64,000 bases of DNA from Planctomycetota bacterium. Lineage in GTDB: Bacteria; Planctomycetota; Phycisphaerae; UBA1845; UTPLA1. Where the stretch lies: NCBI GenBank assembly GCA_016235815.1, contig JACRIM010000050.1:61421-125420 (forward strand), in the 5' to 3' direction. Under the pieces are notes generated by a model that saw only the letters and a list, made by a program, of their open reading frames with translations, made no database searches and had not been told where the DNA came from. How positions within the stretch are numbered: the stretch's first letter is position 1; every line of letters begins with the position of its first letter. Made by a program: the position numbers and the translations under genes. Below, piece after piece: positions 24,706 through 32,982 of this stretch.

Positions 24706-25797
24706 ATGGTCACCAGAACGATGAAGCCACCAACCACGATCACGGTCTTGCTTATTGCCTTGGCGCCAATGGTCTCAACCGCCGGCTGTGGATTGCTTTC
24801 GTTCCTGGGAATCCCGGACACCACCGCTCCCACGGTGAATTCTGTAATTCCCTCCAACGCAGCGACAGATGTAAAGCTCAACCAGAGCATCAAACCAACC
24901 TTTAGCGAGGCGATGAACCCGACAACCATCACAACGACCAACTTTACGGTGGCGGCAGCATCCATACCGGTTACCGGCACCGTGACCTACCAGAACAACA
25001 TCGCGACCTTTACACCGACAATCCCGCTTGCCCCCGGCACGACATTTACCGCCACGATCTCGACCGGCTCCACGGACGTGGCGGGCAATCCGTTGGCTCA
25101 AAATTTCGTGTGGAGCTTTACCACGGGAACATCCGTGGCTCCAGACCCGTCAACGCCGGCCCAGGCACCCGTCGACCTTCGGTCGGCCGCCGGGTTCGCA
25201 GTATTGGCCGGATCGGCAGTCTCCAACAACGCCGGCGCCACCATCATCAATGGCGACCTGGGCGTCAGCCCGAGCGCAACCGTCAACGGATTTCCTCCCG
25301 GCGTAGTCAACGGGACGATTCACGCGGCCAATCCGACTGCGGCGCAGGCCCAACTCGATCTAACCACCGCATTTCTTGATGCCCAGGGACGATCGACGGA
25401 TTCACAAACCCTTCCCGGGAATCTGGGCGGTCTTACCTTCGCCCCAGGCCTCTATACAAACTCGACGTCCGTCCTGATCTCAGGATCGGGACCGGGAAAC
25501 AACGTGACGCTCGACGCCCAGGGCAACGCAAACGCAGTCTTCATTTTTCAAATGGGATCGACGCTTACCACCGGCCCCGGCAGTCAGGTAATCCTGAGCG
25601 GCGACGCAAAAGCCGCCAACGTCTATTGGCAGATCGGCACCTCCGCCACCCTTGACACAACCAGCATTTTCAAAGGAAACATGCTGGCGCTCACGTCCAT
25701 CACGTTGAAGACCGGCGCAACGCTCGACGGCAGAGCGTTGGCCCGGAACGGCGCGGTCACGCTGGACAGCAATACGATTACAACGCCCTCACCCTAA
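24706..25797 (+). CDS. lipoprotein with one Big_5 domain and an ice-binding-like domain
   Basis: A 363-residue paralogue of the upstream gene with only one Big_5 unit (about 40-145), then a DUF3494 domain (DLRSAAGFAVLAGSAVSNN, INGDLGVSPSATV, FAPGLYTNSTSVLI, VYWQIGTSATLDTTSIFKGN). The signal ends VSTAGC, so it is also a lipoprotein. AAAGAGAGAAA precedes the ATG. The neighbouring pair differs mainly in stalk length, which suggests a duplication followed by change in the number of spacer domains. Confidence 0.8.
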   Translation: MVTRTMKPPTTITVLLIALAPMVSTAGCGLLSFLGIPDTTAPTVNSVIPSNAATDVKLNQSIKPTFSEAMNPTTITTTNFTVAAASIPVTGTVTYQNNIATFTPTIPLAPGTTFTATISTGSTDVAGNPLAQNFVWSFTTGTSVAPDPSTPAQAPVDLRSAAGFAVLAGSAVSNNAGATIINGDLGVSPSATVNGFPPGVVNGTIHAANPTAAQAQLDLTTAFLDAQGRSTDSQTLPGNLGGLTFAPGLYTNSTSVLISGSGPGNNVTLDAQGNANAVFIFQMGSTLTTGPGSQVILSGDAKAANVYWQIGTSATLDTTSIFKGNMLALTSITLKTGATLDGRALARNGAVTLDSNTITTPSP

Positions 25798-25855
25798 AAC
25801 ACGAGGCCATCGGAAATAGTAAATAACAGAGTCATTGAAACGAAAGAGAACACCC

Positions 25856-25996
25856 ATGGACAAGAACTGGCTCGGCATCATCGGCACCATCCTCGTGGTT
25901 GTCATCATCCTGTGGCTGCTCGGCGGTAACAAAATTACCTGCAAGGAAAGCTTCTGGGACAAGAATAAGCAAGTCATCGAGATAAAGAAGGGCTAG
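25856..25996 (+). CDS. 46-residue single-span membrane protein
   Basis: A very small protein: MDKNWLGIIGTILVVVI and ILWLLGGNK form one membrane span, followed by a charged tail with a single Cys (KITCKESFWDKNK). AAAGAGAA precedes the ATG. Family not recognised. It fits the run of tiny membrane proteins in this region. Confidence 0.6.
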   Translation: MDKNWLGIIGTILVVVIILWLLGGNKITCKESFWDKNKQVIEIKKG

Positions 25997-26094
25997 TCGC
26001 GTCGCCAATGAGCGCAGACCGTCTGCGGCCGCGCGATCATCGCAAGCACGAATACGAGACAAACCTCGACTGGTTGTCTCACGGGAGAATTAAC

Positions 26095-27906
26095 ATGAAT
26101 GCACGTCGAGTTACAAATGGTTGGATGTTGCTGGCAGTCGCATCGGCGGCCGTCGGGTTTCAATTAAACACCGCCCAGGCCCAGCCAAGAGCGCCGTCGG
26201 AAGACCAGCAAGGCGTTGAAGTCTTAACGCGCGGCCCGGTCCACGAAGCCTTTGCGGAAACGATTGCGTTCAACCCCGAACCGGGTATTGTCGTTCCGAT
26301 CGCGCCGCGAGACATCATCGAGGAAGTGCCGCCGGACCAAAGGCCTGATGGCGCCAATGTCACATGGATCCCCGGCTATTGGGCATGGGATGATGATCTC
26401 AACGACTTTCTCTGGGTCAGCGGCGTTTGGCGCGCCCTCCCCCCGGGACGTCAATGGATGCCGGGATATTGGGGACAGTCGCCCCGCGGCTACCAGTGGA
26501 CCTCCGGATACTGGGCCGACGCCCTGGCCATTGAAACGGAATACCTGCCGGAACCTCCCGAATCAATCGAAGTGGGGCCGAACATTGCCGCACCGTCGCC
26601 GGATTATATTTGGGTGCCGGGTTGCTGGATTCGGCATCATGGTCGATATGCATGGAGGCCGGGCTATTGGGAAGTGGGCCGAGCCGATTGGGATTGGATT
26701 CCCGCCCATTACGTTTGTGCACCGCGCGGTTATGTGTATTCCGCCGGCTACTGGGATTATCCCGTGGAGCGCCGCGGCGTCATTTTCGCTCCCGTCTACT
26801 TCGAGGCAAGCTTCTACACCCGTCGGGACCATTACTATTCTCCGACATTTGCGATAAACCTGGCGGTGTTCAGCGATCAACTCTTCGTACGCCCGCGCTA
26901 CCACCACTACTACTTCGGCGACTATTACGACAATCGGTACCGGGACACCGGCTTCTTTGCGTCGTTCTCCTATCAATCGAGCAGGCATGGCTACGATCCC
27001 ATCTACTCACATCGGAGATGGCAGCATCGCGGAGACCGCGACTGGGATCGCCGCGACAGGGATGACTTCGATCATCGCCGGGACTTCGCAGACGCGAGGC
27101 CGCCGCGCACATTACTGGCGCAACGAGAACGCGGCACGCGCGTGGCAGCGTCGGGAGGCGTTCGACTCGAAGCGGCTGCGTCAATAGACGTGCTGGCAAA
27201 GCGCAAGGACGGTCCCATCAGGTTCAAGACCGTTGACAAAGCAGAGAAGATTCAGCTCGCTCAACGTGGGCAAGAGGTCCAGAAATCGCGCGAAGATCGA
27301 CGAAAGGTGGACGGCGAAGCGTCTGCACCTCCACGCGACAACTCACAGAAACAGGCCGATCCGGTCAAAGTAAGGGTTCCCAAGTCGACGATCGTGGGGA
27401 GACCCGTTAGCGAACTAACAAAAGACCAGGCTCCGCCAAAGACACGTGAAGCACCCCAGCCCGATCCCAAGATCGAGCCGAAGAAGAGAAGTACAGGCGG
27501 CAGAGCCGATCCGACAAAGACTGAAAGGGCGCCACGAAGAGACGATCAAAAGCCCGATCAGAACACGGCGAGGCCCGGCGCGCAGCCCAAGCCGGATCCA
27601 CAGAAACCCGCTGCTAAGCCAAGGCCAGAGCCATCCAGGCAAGAGCCAAAATCAGAACCGGCAAAGGCCACGAAAAAGCCTCCGGCCGACGCGCCGAAAC
27701 CCGCGCCCAAGCCAACTCCCAATCCTCCAAAACCGGAGCCTAGACCCGACCCGCCTGCCAAGGCGGACTCGAAAGAGAAGCCAAAGGAGGATTCCAAGGA
27801 TAAACCCAAGAACGAGTCCAACGAGAAGTCCAAGGATGACTCAAAGGAGAAGTCGAAGGACGATTCGAAAGAGAAGTCAAAGGACAAGCCGAAAGACAAG
27901 CCCTGA
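26095..27906 (+). CDS. exported YXWQ/WXXGXW-repeat protein with Lys/Pro-rich tail
   Basis: A 603-residue exported protein (signal ending NTAQAQ). Residues about 75-230 hold repeats of the form W-P/V-G-Y/C-W (TWIPGYWAW, QWMPGYWG, QWTSGYWAD, IWVPGCWI, AWRPGYWE), typical of YXWQ-type envelope proteins. A His/Tyr/Arg-rich stretch follows (HHYYFGDYYDNRYRD), and the last 170 residues are low-complexity Pro/Lys/Asp/Ser ending in KSKDD-type repeats. The tail could bind peptidoglycan or polyanions. GGGAGAA precedes the ATG. No enzymatic domain is seen. Confidence 0.7.
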   Translation: MNARRVTNGWMLLAVASAAVGFQLNTAQAQPRAPSEDQQGVEVLTRGPVHEAFAETIAFNPEPGIVVPIAPRDIIEEVPPDQRPDGANVTWIPGYWAWDDDLNDFLWVSGVWRALPPGRQWMPGYWGQSPRGYQWTSGYWADALAIETEYLPEPPESIEVGPNIAAPSPDYIWVPGCWIRHHGRYAWRPGYWEVGRADWDWIPAHYVCAPRGYVYSAGYWDYPVERRGVIFAPVYFEASFYTRRDHYYSPTFAINLAVFSDQLFVRPRYHHYYFGDYYDNRYRDTGFFASFSYQSSRHGYDPIYSHRRWQHRGDRDWDRRDRDDFDHRRDFADARPPRTLLAQRERGTRVAASGGVRLEAAASIDVLAKRKDGPIRFKTVDKAEKIQLAQRGQEVQKSREDRRKVDGEASAPPRDNSQKQADPVKVRVPKSTIVGRPVSELTKDQAPPKTREAPQPDPKIEPKKRSTGGRADPTKTERAPRRDDQKPDQNTARPGAQPKPDPQKPAAKPRPEPSRQEPKSEPAKATKKPPADAPKPAPKPTPNPPKPEPRPDPPAKADSKEKPKEDSKDKPKNESNEKSKDDSKEKSKDDSKEKSKDKPKDKP

Positions 27907-27961
27907 GAGACGGGCTTGATCGGTTGTTCATAGAACCAATGAAAGTCAGGCTACGCACGCG

Positions 27962-28141
27962 ATGCGAACATTAGGAACCTTGTTATTTGTTTTGATACTC
28001 GGCCTTGCCGTGATCGGATTCTACCGGGGCTGGTTCACACTTTCGGCGCACGGCACGGCAAACGAAACGCGAAAAGCCGAGGTCACCCTGACCGTGGACC
28101 CGGACAAAGCGAAAGCGGATGTCCAAAGTGTGAAGCCTTAG
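27962..28141 (+). CDS. 59-residue membrane-anchored protein
   Basis: One hydrophobic span (LLFVLILGLAVIGFY) followed by a short polar part with VTLTVDPDKAKADVQSV. This resembles the small membrane proteins often found near DUF883 and holin-like genes. It lies between the YXWQ gene and DUF883. No family is certain. Confidence 0.55.
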   Translation: MRTLGTLLFVLILGLAVIGFYRGWFTLSAHGTANETRKAEVTLTVDPDKAKADVQSVKP

Positions 28142-28242
28142 GGTCGCCAACCGCGGCGAAGAGTTCAGTGCATGAATGAAAATGAATGGACCTCATTAAT
28201 TAGCGACGCGATGTCGCACTTGTATTTTCTGAAAGGCAGACT

Positions 28243-28563
28243 ATGGCGACCGGCAATGGCGCAATCCACACGAAACGACCATCTGTGGCCAATCGCGGCC
28301 AATCTCATCGGTCCGCGAGCGATCGACTGGGGAAACAAACGAAGGAACTAAAAAAAGATCTGCGCGATTTGGGTGAAACGGCCAAACATGCCGCGGCGGA
28401 GGAGCTCGGAAAGCTCCGTGCAAATGCCGGTGAATATTGTGAAGAGAAACGCAACAACGTGCAGCATGGCATCGAACAATACATCGCCGACCGACCACTC
28501 AAAACGATCTTGATCGCCGCAGGCGTCGGGTTGCTGTTCGGTCGCTTCTGGATGCGTCGTTGA
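28243..28563 (+). CDS. DUF883 (ElaB/YqjD-like) protein
   Basis: A 106-residue protein with a central amphipathic helix (KELKKDLRDLGETAKHAAAEELGKL) and a C-terminal membrane anchor ending GVGLLFGRFWMRR, the ElaB/YqjD pattern. E. coli relatives are stationary-phase proteins that associate with ribosomes at the membrane. It is followed by a holin-like (YqjE-type) gene and another anchored protein, the same order as the yqjD-yqjE cluster. Confidence 0.8.
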   Translation: MATGNGAIHTKRPSVANRGQSHRSASDRLGKQTKELKKDLRDLGETAKHAAAEELGKLRANAGEYCEEKRNNVQHGIEQYIADRPLKTILIAAGVGLLFGRFWMRR

Positions 28564-28593
28564 AGTCGGAGAGGCCTTAGACCGGAAATCGAC

Positions 28594-29142
28594 ATGGAAG
28601 GCGATCAAGACGCACCACACCACGCGGGAAAGCAGCAGACCGAAATGGATCAGCCAAGCAGTGCCCCGGCAATGCCACGGACGTCTGATGCCTCCGATCA
28701 ACATGAGAGAGCGGAACACGAGACGCTTAAGCTGCTCATAACCCAGTTGCTCCAGTTTCGAACGTATTTCTGGTCGTATGTCAACGTCAAGACCGACAAG
28801 GTCAAGCTCACTCTGCGAATTACCCTGCTTTGGACCGTGGTGGCTACGCTCTTCCTGGTGGCGGTTGCCGGACTGATTGTGTCGGCGAATTGGTTTGTGC
28901 TCAGTGGAACGGCGGATGGCCTGAGTGTCCTGTTCGGTAATCGAATATGGGCAGGGAAGATTATCGCTGGAATGCTTTTCCTGGCCGGCCTCGGGATTGC
29001 GGCTCGCTTCGCGCTTGCGAAGTGGAGGGTCGCATCTCACGAGAGAACGGTGCAGAAATATGCGAGGATGCAAGTTGGACAGCAAACAGAATTTGGACGA
29101 AGCGCCTCCGACCAGGCGGCCGCTTTTTCAGACGAAATCTGA
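28594..29142 (+). CDS. holin-like / YqjE-type membrane protein
   Basis: A 182-residue protein with a polar N-terminal half and two membrane spans (about 80-105 and 120-145), like phage-holin superfamily III/YqjE proteins. It follows DUF883 by 30 bases and overlaps no other gene; the next gene begins 25 bases later. Its role is unknown but it co-occurs with DUF883 in many genomes. Confidence 0.68.
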   Translation: MEGDQDAPHHAGKQQTEMDQPSSAPAMPRTSDASDQHERAEHETLKLLITQLLQFRTYFWSYVNVKTDKVKLTLRITLLWTVVATLFLVAVAGLIVSANWFVLSGTADGLSVLFGNRIWAGKIIAGMLFLAGLGIAARFALAKWRVASHERTVQKYARMQVGQQTEFGRSASDQAAAFSDEI

Positions 29143-29167
29143 ACGAAGCGTCCTCGCGAATGAGGAA

Positions 29168-29575
29168 ATGTTTGCAAAGGCTGCAATGCGCCGCACCGCC
29201 CATGAAATAAAGGAATCGGTGAGCAAGTTGGCTGATCTGAAAATGTGGGCGAAACAGCATCCGTGGATGGTCGCCGGCTCGGCCGTCGTAATTGGTTTGG
29301 CGACCGGCATCGCCTTAAGACCAACACGTGAAAAAAACTCCAGGGAACCACAACAAGATTCAGAGGCGCACGCCCAGCCAGGCCGTGAGGGGCACGCCGG
29401 TGCGACACAGGGAAAGTCCTTTCTGGTTTCAACTCTTGGAACGATTTTGACCGGCATTCTGAGCATTTTGACGCAGAGTCTGCTCTCCGCGGCGGTCAAT
29501 GCCGACGATCAAGTCGAACCACGATCGGCCAATGGTTCGGCGGAAGTAGCCGAATCTGAAAGCGGAAAAGACTAA
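29168..29575 (+). CDS. small anchored protein of the DUF883/holin cluster
   Basis: About 135 residues with an amphipathic start (TAHEIKESVSKLADLKMWAKQHP) and a single span (MVAGSAVVIGLATGIAL), then a polar tail and a second weak hydrophobic stretch near 95-115. The helix-plus-anchor layout resembles DUF883/DUF3618-type proteins. The start is uncertain: 29168 follows GAGG too closely, while 29186 has AAAGG at better distance. Confidence 0.5.
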   Translation: MFAKAAMRRTAHEIKESVSKLADLKMWAKQHPWMVAGSAVVIGLATGIALRPTREKNSREPQQDSEAHAQPGREGHAGATQGKSFLVSTLGTILTGILSILTQSLLSAAVNADDQVEPRSANGSAEVAESESGKD

Positions 29576-29629
29576 TGCGAATCGACGGCAGTCAACTCAT
29601 GGACCACGTTGCCAATTAGGAGCGTAACA

Positions 29630-29779
29630 ATGTTATGGACCTTTTTCGTAATCCTCGTAGTTCTCTGGCTGTTGGGAATCGTGACGTCCTACACGCTGGG
29701 CGGATTCATCCACATCCTCTTGGTGATCGCCGTTGTCGTCATGTTGCTCAGAATCATCCAGGGTCGGCGACCGATTTAG
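29630..29779 (+). CDS. lmo0937-type small membrane protein
   Basis: A 49-residue two-span protein: MLWTFFVILVVLWLLGIV and GGFIHILLVIAVVVMLLRI joined by TSYTLG, ending in QGRRPI. This is the conserved pattern of the lmo0937 family, often induced by stress. AGGAG lies 7 bases before the ATG. It precedes the AI-2E transporter gene. Confidence 0.8.
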   Translation: MLWTFFVILVVLWLLGIVTSYTLGGFIHILLVIAVVVMLLRIIQGRRPI

Positions 29780-29815
29780 CGATGGCAAGTCGTCGGGACT
29801 GATGGAAGTGATCGC

Positions 29816-31702
29816 ATGACACCCTCTGAACACTTTAGCAAATCAACATGGATGTTAACGCTGGTGTCGCTCGCCATGGCTGTCGCCGTCCTTTACCTGG
29901 CCAAGGGCGTGCTTGTTCCTTTGATGCTGGCGCTCTTACTCAGCTTTCTGTTGGCCCCCATTTGTGATCGGTTGGAGCGATGGAGGCTGGGCCGCATCCC
30001 CGCCGTGTTGATCACCGCCGTCATGGCGTTCACGGTCCTGGGCATAGCGGTGTGGACCGCGTCGGTCCAGCTGCTCAATTTGGCCCCCAAGCTCCCCGAG
30101 TATCAGAATAACATTCACTCAAAACTGGATTCGGTGAATGACTACGTAAGCAAGGCGCTGAATAAGGCGAGAAAGACAACCCTCAACATCGGCCAGAATC
30201 TTACCCAGCCTGATCCGGAAGCGGAATCGCGGGGAACGGAGGATCGCCCCCAGGTGGTTCGTGTGATCCCGTCACCATCGAGCGCGATCCAGGTATTAGG
30301 GGGAATGTTCGGATCACTGCTTGAAGTGTTCGGCTCCACCGGCATTGTCATCATTCTGGTGGTGTTCTTCCTGCTTCAGCGCGACGACCTGCGCGATCGC
30401 TTCATCCGGTTGTCCGGAGGTGGACGGGTGACTACCACAACCCAGGCCCTGGAGGACGTCACCGCGCGAGTGAGCCGGTACCTCTTTGTGCAATTGTTCA
30501 TCAATGTCACCTTTGGAGTTCTCATCGCAGTCGGGCTTTACTTCATCGGCTTGCCGAACGCCGTGTTGTGGGGGTTCATGGCGACTGTCCTGCGATTCAT
30601 CCCATACATTGGACCCTGGATCGCCGCCACGGCGCCCATCGGTTTGTCGATGGCCATTTCAACGGGATGGGGAGCACCAATCCTGACCGCTGGCCTGTTC
30701 GTCGTTCTTGAACTCTTCAGCAACAACGTCATGGAACCATGGTTCTATGGTAAACACACCGGCGTTTCCTCGGTGGCGGTCCTGTTGGCTGCGGTGTTCT
30801 GGACTTGGTTGTGGGGCCCCGTGGGACTGCTTCTCGCGACGCCACTGACCGTCTGCCTCTTGGTAATCGGAAAGCATGTTCCGCAACTTTCATTTCTGGA
30901 CACGCTCCTCGGGAACGAACCAGTCTTCGAAATGAAAAAACGAATTTATCAACGGCTCTTGGCCGGCGATCAGGAAGAGGCTGCCGAATTGCTCTTGAAG
31001 GAAGTTGACACAAAGAGCCTGGTCGAGGTTTATGACACAGTCCTTCTACCGGTATTGGCACACACCGGGGCGCATTGGATTCGCGGCGACCTTGACGAAA
31101 GTCGGCATGAATACATGTTCCAGAGTCTGAAAGAGTTAATCGAAGAACTCAGTGAACGATGGCAGGCACTACAGAAAAAGGAGTCGGCCGCAGAAGCAGA
31201 GCCGGCCATCAGCGGGGGCGACGGCGACGCAGCGACGGCCGCAAGATCACCGACAGTTCTATGTTTGCCCGCACACGACGAGGCAGATGAAATCGCAGGG
31301 GCGATGTTGAACCAACTAATGGAGTCTCAGGTATGCTCGATTGAGGTAGCGTCAGCCGCTGCCCTCGTCAGCGAACGAATTGACTTGGTCGAAAAGGGCA
31401 AACCCGACATCGTTTGCATCTCCGCAACACCACCTGCCAGCGTTATGCACGCGCGGTATCTCTACCGGCGATTTCGTGGACATTTTCCCGATGCAAAACT
31501 GGTCGTAGGATTATGGGACGCCAAAGTTGACCTGAATCAGGCGAGAATTCGCATCGGCTGCGGCCCCGAGACACACATGGTTGCGACGCTGACCGACGCC
31601 CTTGAGAAGATTTGCCAATTAGCGCACCGCAGCCAGACAGCGGGACGGCAACCGCTTCCGCAGGCTCGTAACTCGATCGCCATGGAAGGGGCACTCGCGT
31701 AA
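29816..31702 (+). CDS. AI-2E family transporter with C-terminal soluble domain
   Basis: A 628-residue protein. Residues 1-360 form an AI-2E/PerM-type membrane domain with about eight spans (VLVPLMLALLLSFLLAPICDR, LVVFFLLQRDDLRDR, FIPYIGPWIAATAPIGLSM, FSNNVMEPWFYGKHTG). A cytoplasmic helical region (about 390-470) follows, then an alpha/beta domain (VLCLPAHDEADEIAG, KPDIVCISATPP, AKLVVGLWD) reminiscent of cobalamin-binding or receiver-like Rossmann folds. No cobalamin DxHxxG motif is seen. The extra domain may sense a ligand; transport substrate is unknown. Confidence 0.75.
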   Translation: MTPSEHFSKSTWMLTLVSLAMAVAVLYLAKGVLVPLMLALLLSFLLAPICDRLERWRLGRIPAVLITAVMAFTVLGIAVWTASVQLLNLAPKLPEYQNNIHSKLDSVNDYVSKALNKARKTTLNIGQNLTQPDPEAESRGTEDRPQVVRVIPSPSSAIQVLGGMFGSLLEVFGSTGIVIILVVFFLLQRDDLRDRFIRLSGGGRVTTTTQALEDVTARVSRYLFVQLFINVTFGVLIAVGLYFIGLPNAVLWGFMATVLRFIPYIGPWIAATAPIGLSMAISTGWGAPILTAGLFVVLELFSNNVMEPWFYGKHTGVSSVAVLLAAVFWTWLWGPVGLLLATPLTVCLLVIGKHVPQLSFLDTLLGNEPVFEMKKRIYQRLLAGDQEEAAELLLKEVDTKSLVEVYDTVLLPVLAHTGAHWIRGDLDESRHEYMFQSLKELIEELSERWQALQKKESAAEAEPAISGGDGDAATAARSPTVLCLPAHDEADEIAGAMLNQLMESQVCSIEVASAAALVSERIDLVEKGKPDIVCISATPPASVMHARYLYRRFRGHFPDAKLVVGLWDAKVDLNQARIRIGCGPETHMVATLTDALEKICQLAHRSQTAGRQPLPQARNSIAMEGALA

Positions 31703-31874
31703 CCGACATCATCCCAGCGGAAACCGCGGTATGTCGTCTTTGGCCACCAACCAGCCGCAACTGCAAGATGGCCGCAAACAGGCATGGTAAGCGAATGGAA
31801 GCGGCCGCTTGCAACCCAATGGAAATTAATCGGGCAAAAATGAAAAAATCGCGGCAATCCCATTCGCCCGGCGC

Positions 31875-31880
31875 TAGAAT
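31875..31880 (+). promoter_or_regulatory. -10 box of leader copy 6
   Basis: TAGAAT in gcgcTAGAATt context, as in copies 2 and 3. No convincing -35 box is present. A hairpin AAGTCGC/GCGACTT lies between it and the RNA core. Nothing else is recognised in 31703-31932. Confidence 0.4.
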
Positions 31881-31932
31881 TATATCGCAAACGGGCGGAT
31901 CAAATGCGCAAGTCGCGATGCGACTTTGATCG

Positions 31933-32043
31933 AGTTCGTCGGAAGACTTAATTAAGGGCAACTCGTCTCGGCGAGGGGCCTGTCAGAGAGTAAGCCGATG
32001 TGGTTGAGTGCCTTTGTGGGCCCTCAACCACATCGGTTTTTTT
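31933..32043 (+). ncRNA. leader RNA copy 6, upstream of DUF3309 operon
   Basis: Contains AGUUCGUCGGAAGACUUAAUUAA, GGGC pairing with GCCU, inner hairpin CUCGU/GCGAG, GUCAGAGAGUAA and the terminator. GUC-GGAA-GAC can form the small GGA hairpin. The T-run ends 84 bases before the DUF3309 ATG. Confidence 0.78.
31993..32043 (+). terminator. intrinsic terminator of leader copy 6
   Basis: The stem pairs CCGAUGUGGUUGAG with CUCAACCACAUCGG, followed by seven U. Every change from the other copies in this stem is matched on the opposite arm. Confidence 0.87.
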
Positions 32044-32127
32044 GTTGCCCTGGCCGGACCGGAATGCCTCCGACAGGCACCAGCGATCGGCCATGCGTTT
32101 CATGGCCCCGTAAACAGGAGATTGGCG

Positions 32128-32283
32128 ATGTTAGGCACCATTTTGATCGTGGTTCTCATTCTCATGCTTCTCGGCGCAGCGCCCTCGTGGCCGCACAGCC
32201 GAAATTGGGGATATGGACCAAGCGGTGGACTGGGATTGGTCTTACTGATCGTGGTCATCCTGCTCTTCACCGGGCGTATCTGA
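32128..32283 (+). CDS. DUF3309 small membrane protein
   Basis: A 51-residue protein with two spans (ILIVVLILMLLGAAPSWPH, LGLVLLIVVILLFTGRI) joined by SRNWGYGPSGG, the DUF3309 pattern. AGGAG lies 7 bases before the ATG. First gene after leader copy 6. Function unknown; widespread in environmental bacteria. Confidence 0.8.
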   Translation: MLGTILIVVLILMLLGAAPSWPHSRNWGYGPSGGLGLVLLIVVILLFTGRI

Positions 32284-32370
32284 ACCTTGATTTGAGAGTT
32301 TTTGAGACCAAGTAACGACGTGAAATTATTTGCATCACACGATGATGGTGATGCGAGAAGGAACTCACCC

Positions 32371-32925
32371 ATGCGAAGATTTGCAACCGCTATGGTTCTC
32401 AGTATGTCGGCCCTTCTGACGGCCGGCTGCGGAATCGCGATTACGGGCGACGACATTGCCGCGCTCCTGGCCGATGCAATTGGCCTGATCCAAACACGGC
32501 CGCAGGAATTGCCGCCCGTGCTGATTGATCAAGGCGACTCCATCATCATTGATGCCAGCGTGACGATCATCGTCAACCCGGCGGTCGACATTGTTCCAGC
32601 CGACCTACCAAACGTGACTGTGCTTGGCTTTGAGAATGACACCGATTGGGACATTTACATCAAGTACTTCGCCGACGGTGAATTGCAAGGAATCTACGTC
32701 TACCAGGGCGAAGTGCTTCTGCTCGAATACCCCTGCCTGGACGTGATCGAATTGATCAGCGAAGACGATATCGACCCCTTTACAGGCGAATTGGTCGATT
32801 CCTTCGACCTGATCGGCGACGACTTTTTCAACCCCGAAGATTTTTTCTGCGGTGACGCAGTCATTTTCAATTTCAACCCGGTCTCGGCGCTCCCGGATGT
32901 GGAGATCGTCGACCTTTCGCAATGA
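32371..32925 (+). CDS. acidic lipoprotein
   Basis: A 184-residue lipoprotein with signal ending LLTAGC and a strongly acidic body. It has strands IIIDASVTIIVNPAVDIVP, VTVLGFENDTDWDIYIKYF and YVYQGEVLLLEYPC and Asp/Glu-rich stretches (LISEDDIDPFTGEL, IGDDFFNPEDFFCGD). No family recognised; a calcium-binding or adhesive role is conceivable but unsupported. AAGGA precedes the ATG. Confidence 0.55.
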   Translation: MRRFATAMVLSMSALLTAGCGIAITGDDIAALLADAIGLIQTRPQELPPVLIDQGDSIIIDASVTIIVNPAVDIVPADLPNVTVLGFENDTDWDIYIKYFADGELQGIYVYQGEVLLLEYPCLDVIELISEDDIDPFTGELVDSFDLIGDDFFNPEDFFCGDAVIFNFNPVSALPDVEIVDLSQ

Positions 32926-32982
32926 ACTGTCGCCGTGCCGTGAAACAAAACTCGAGTTTGCGGACATGCAAGGAGCGTTCAG

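Noticed and set aside
9383..32043. Identification of the leaders as a c-di-GMP (GEMM) or other known riboswitch
   Set aside because: GGGCAA recalls GEMM-I, but the GEMM core and tetraloop-receptor features are missing. No other known class fits the consensus.
9383..32043. Leaders as free-standing CsrB-like sponge RNAs
   Set aside because: CsrB-type RNAs carry many GGA hairpins; each copy here has at most one, and all lie directly in front of genes.
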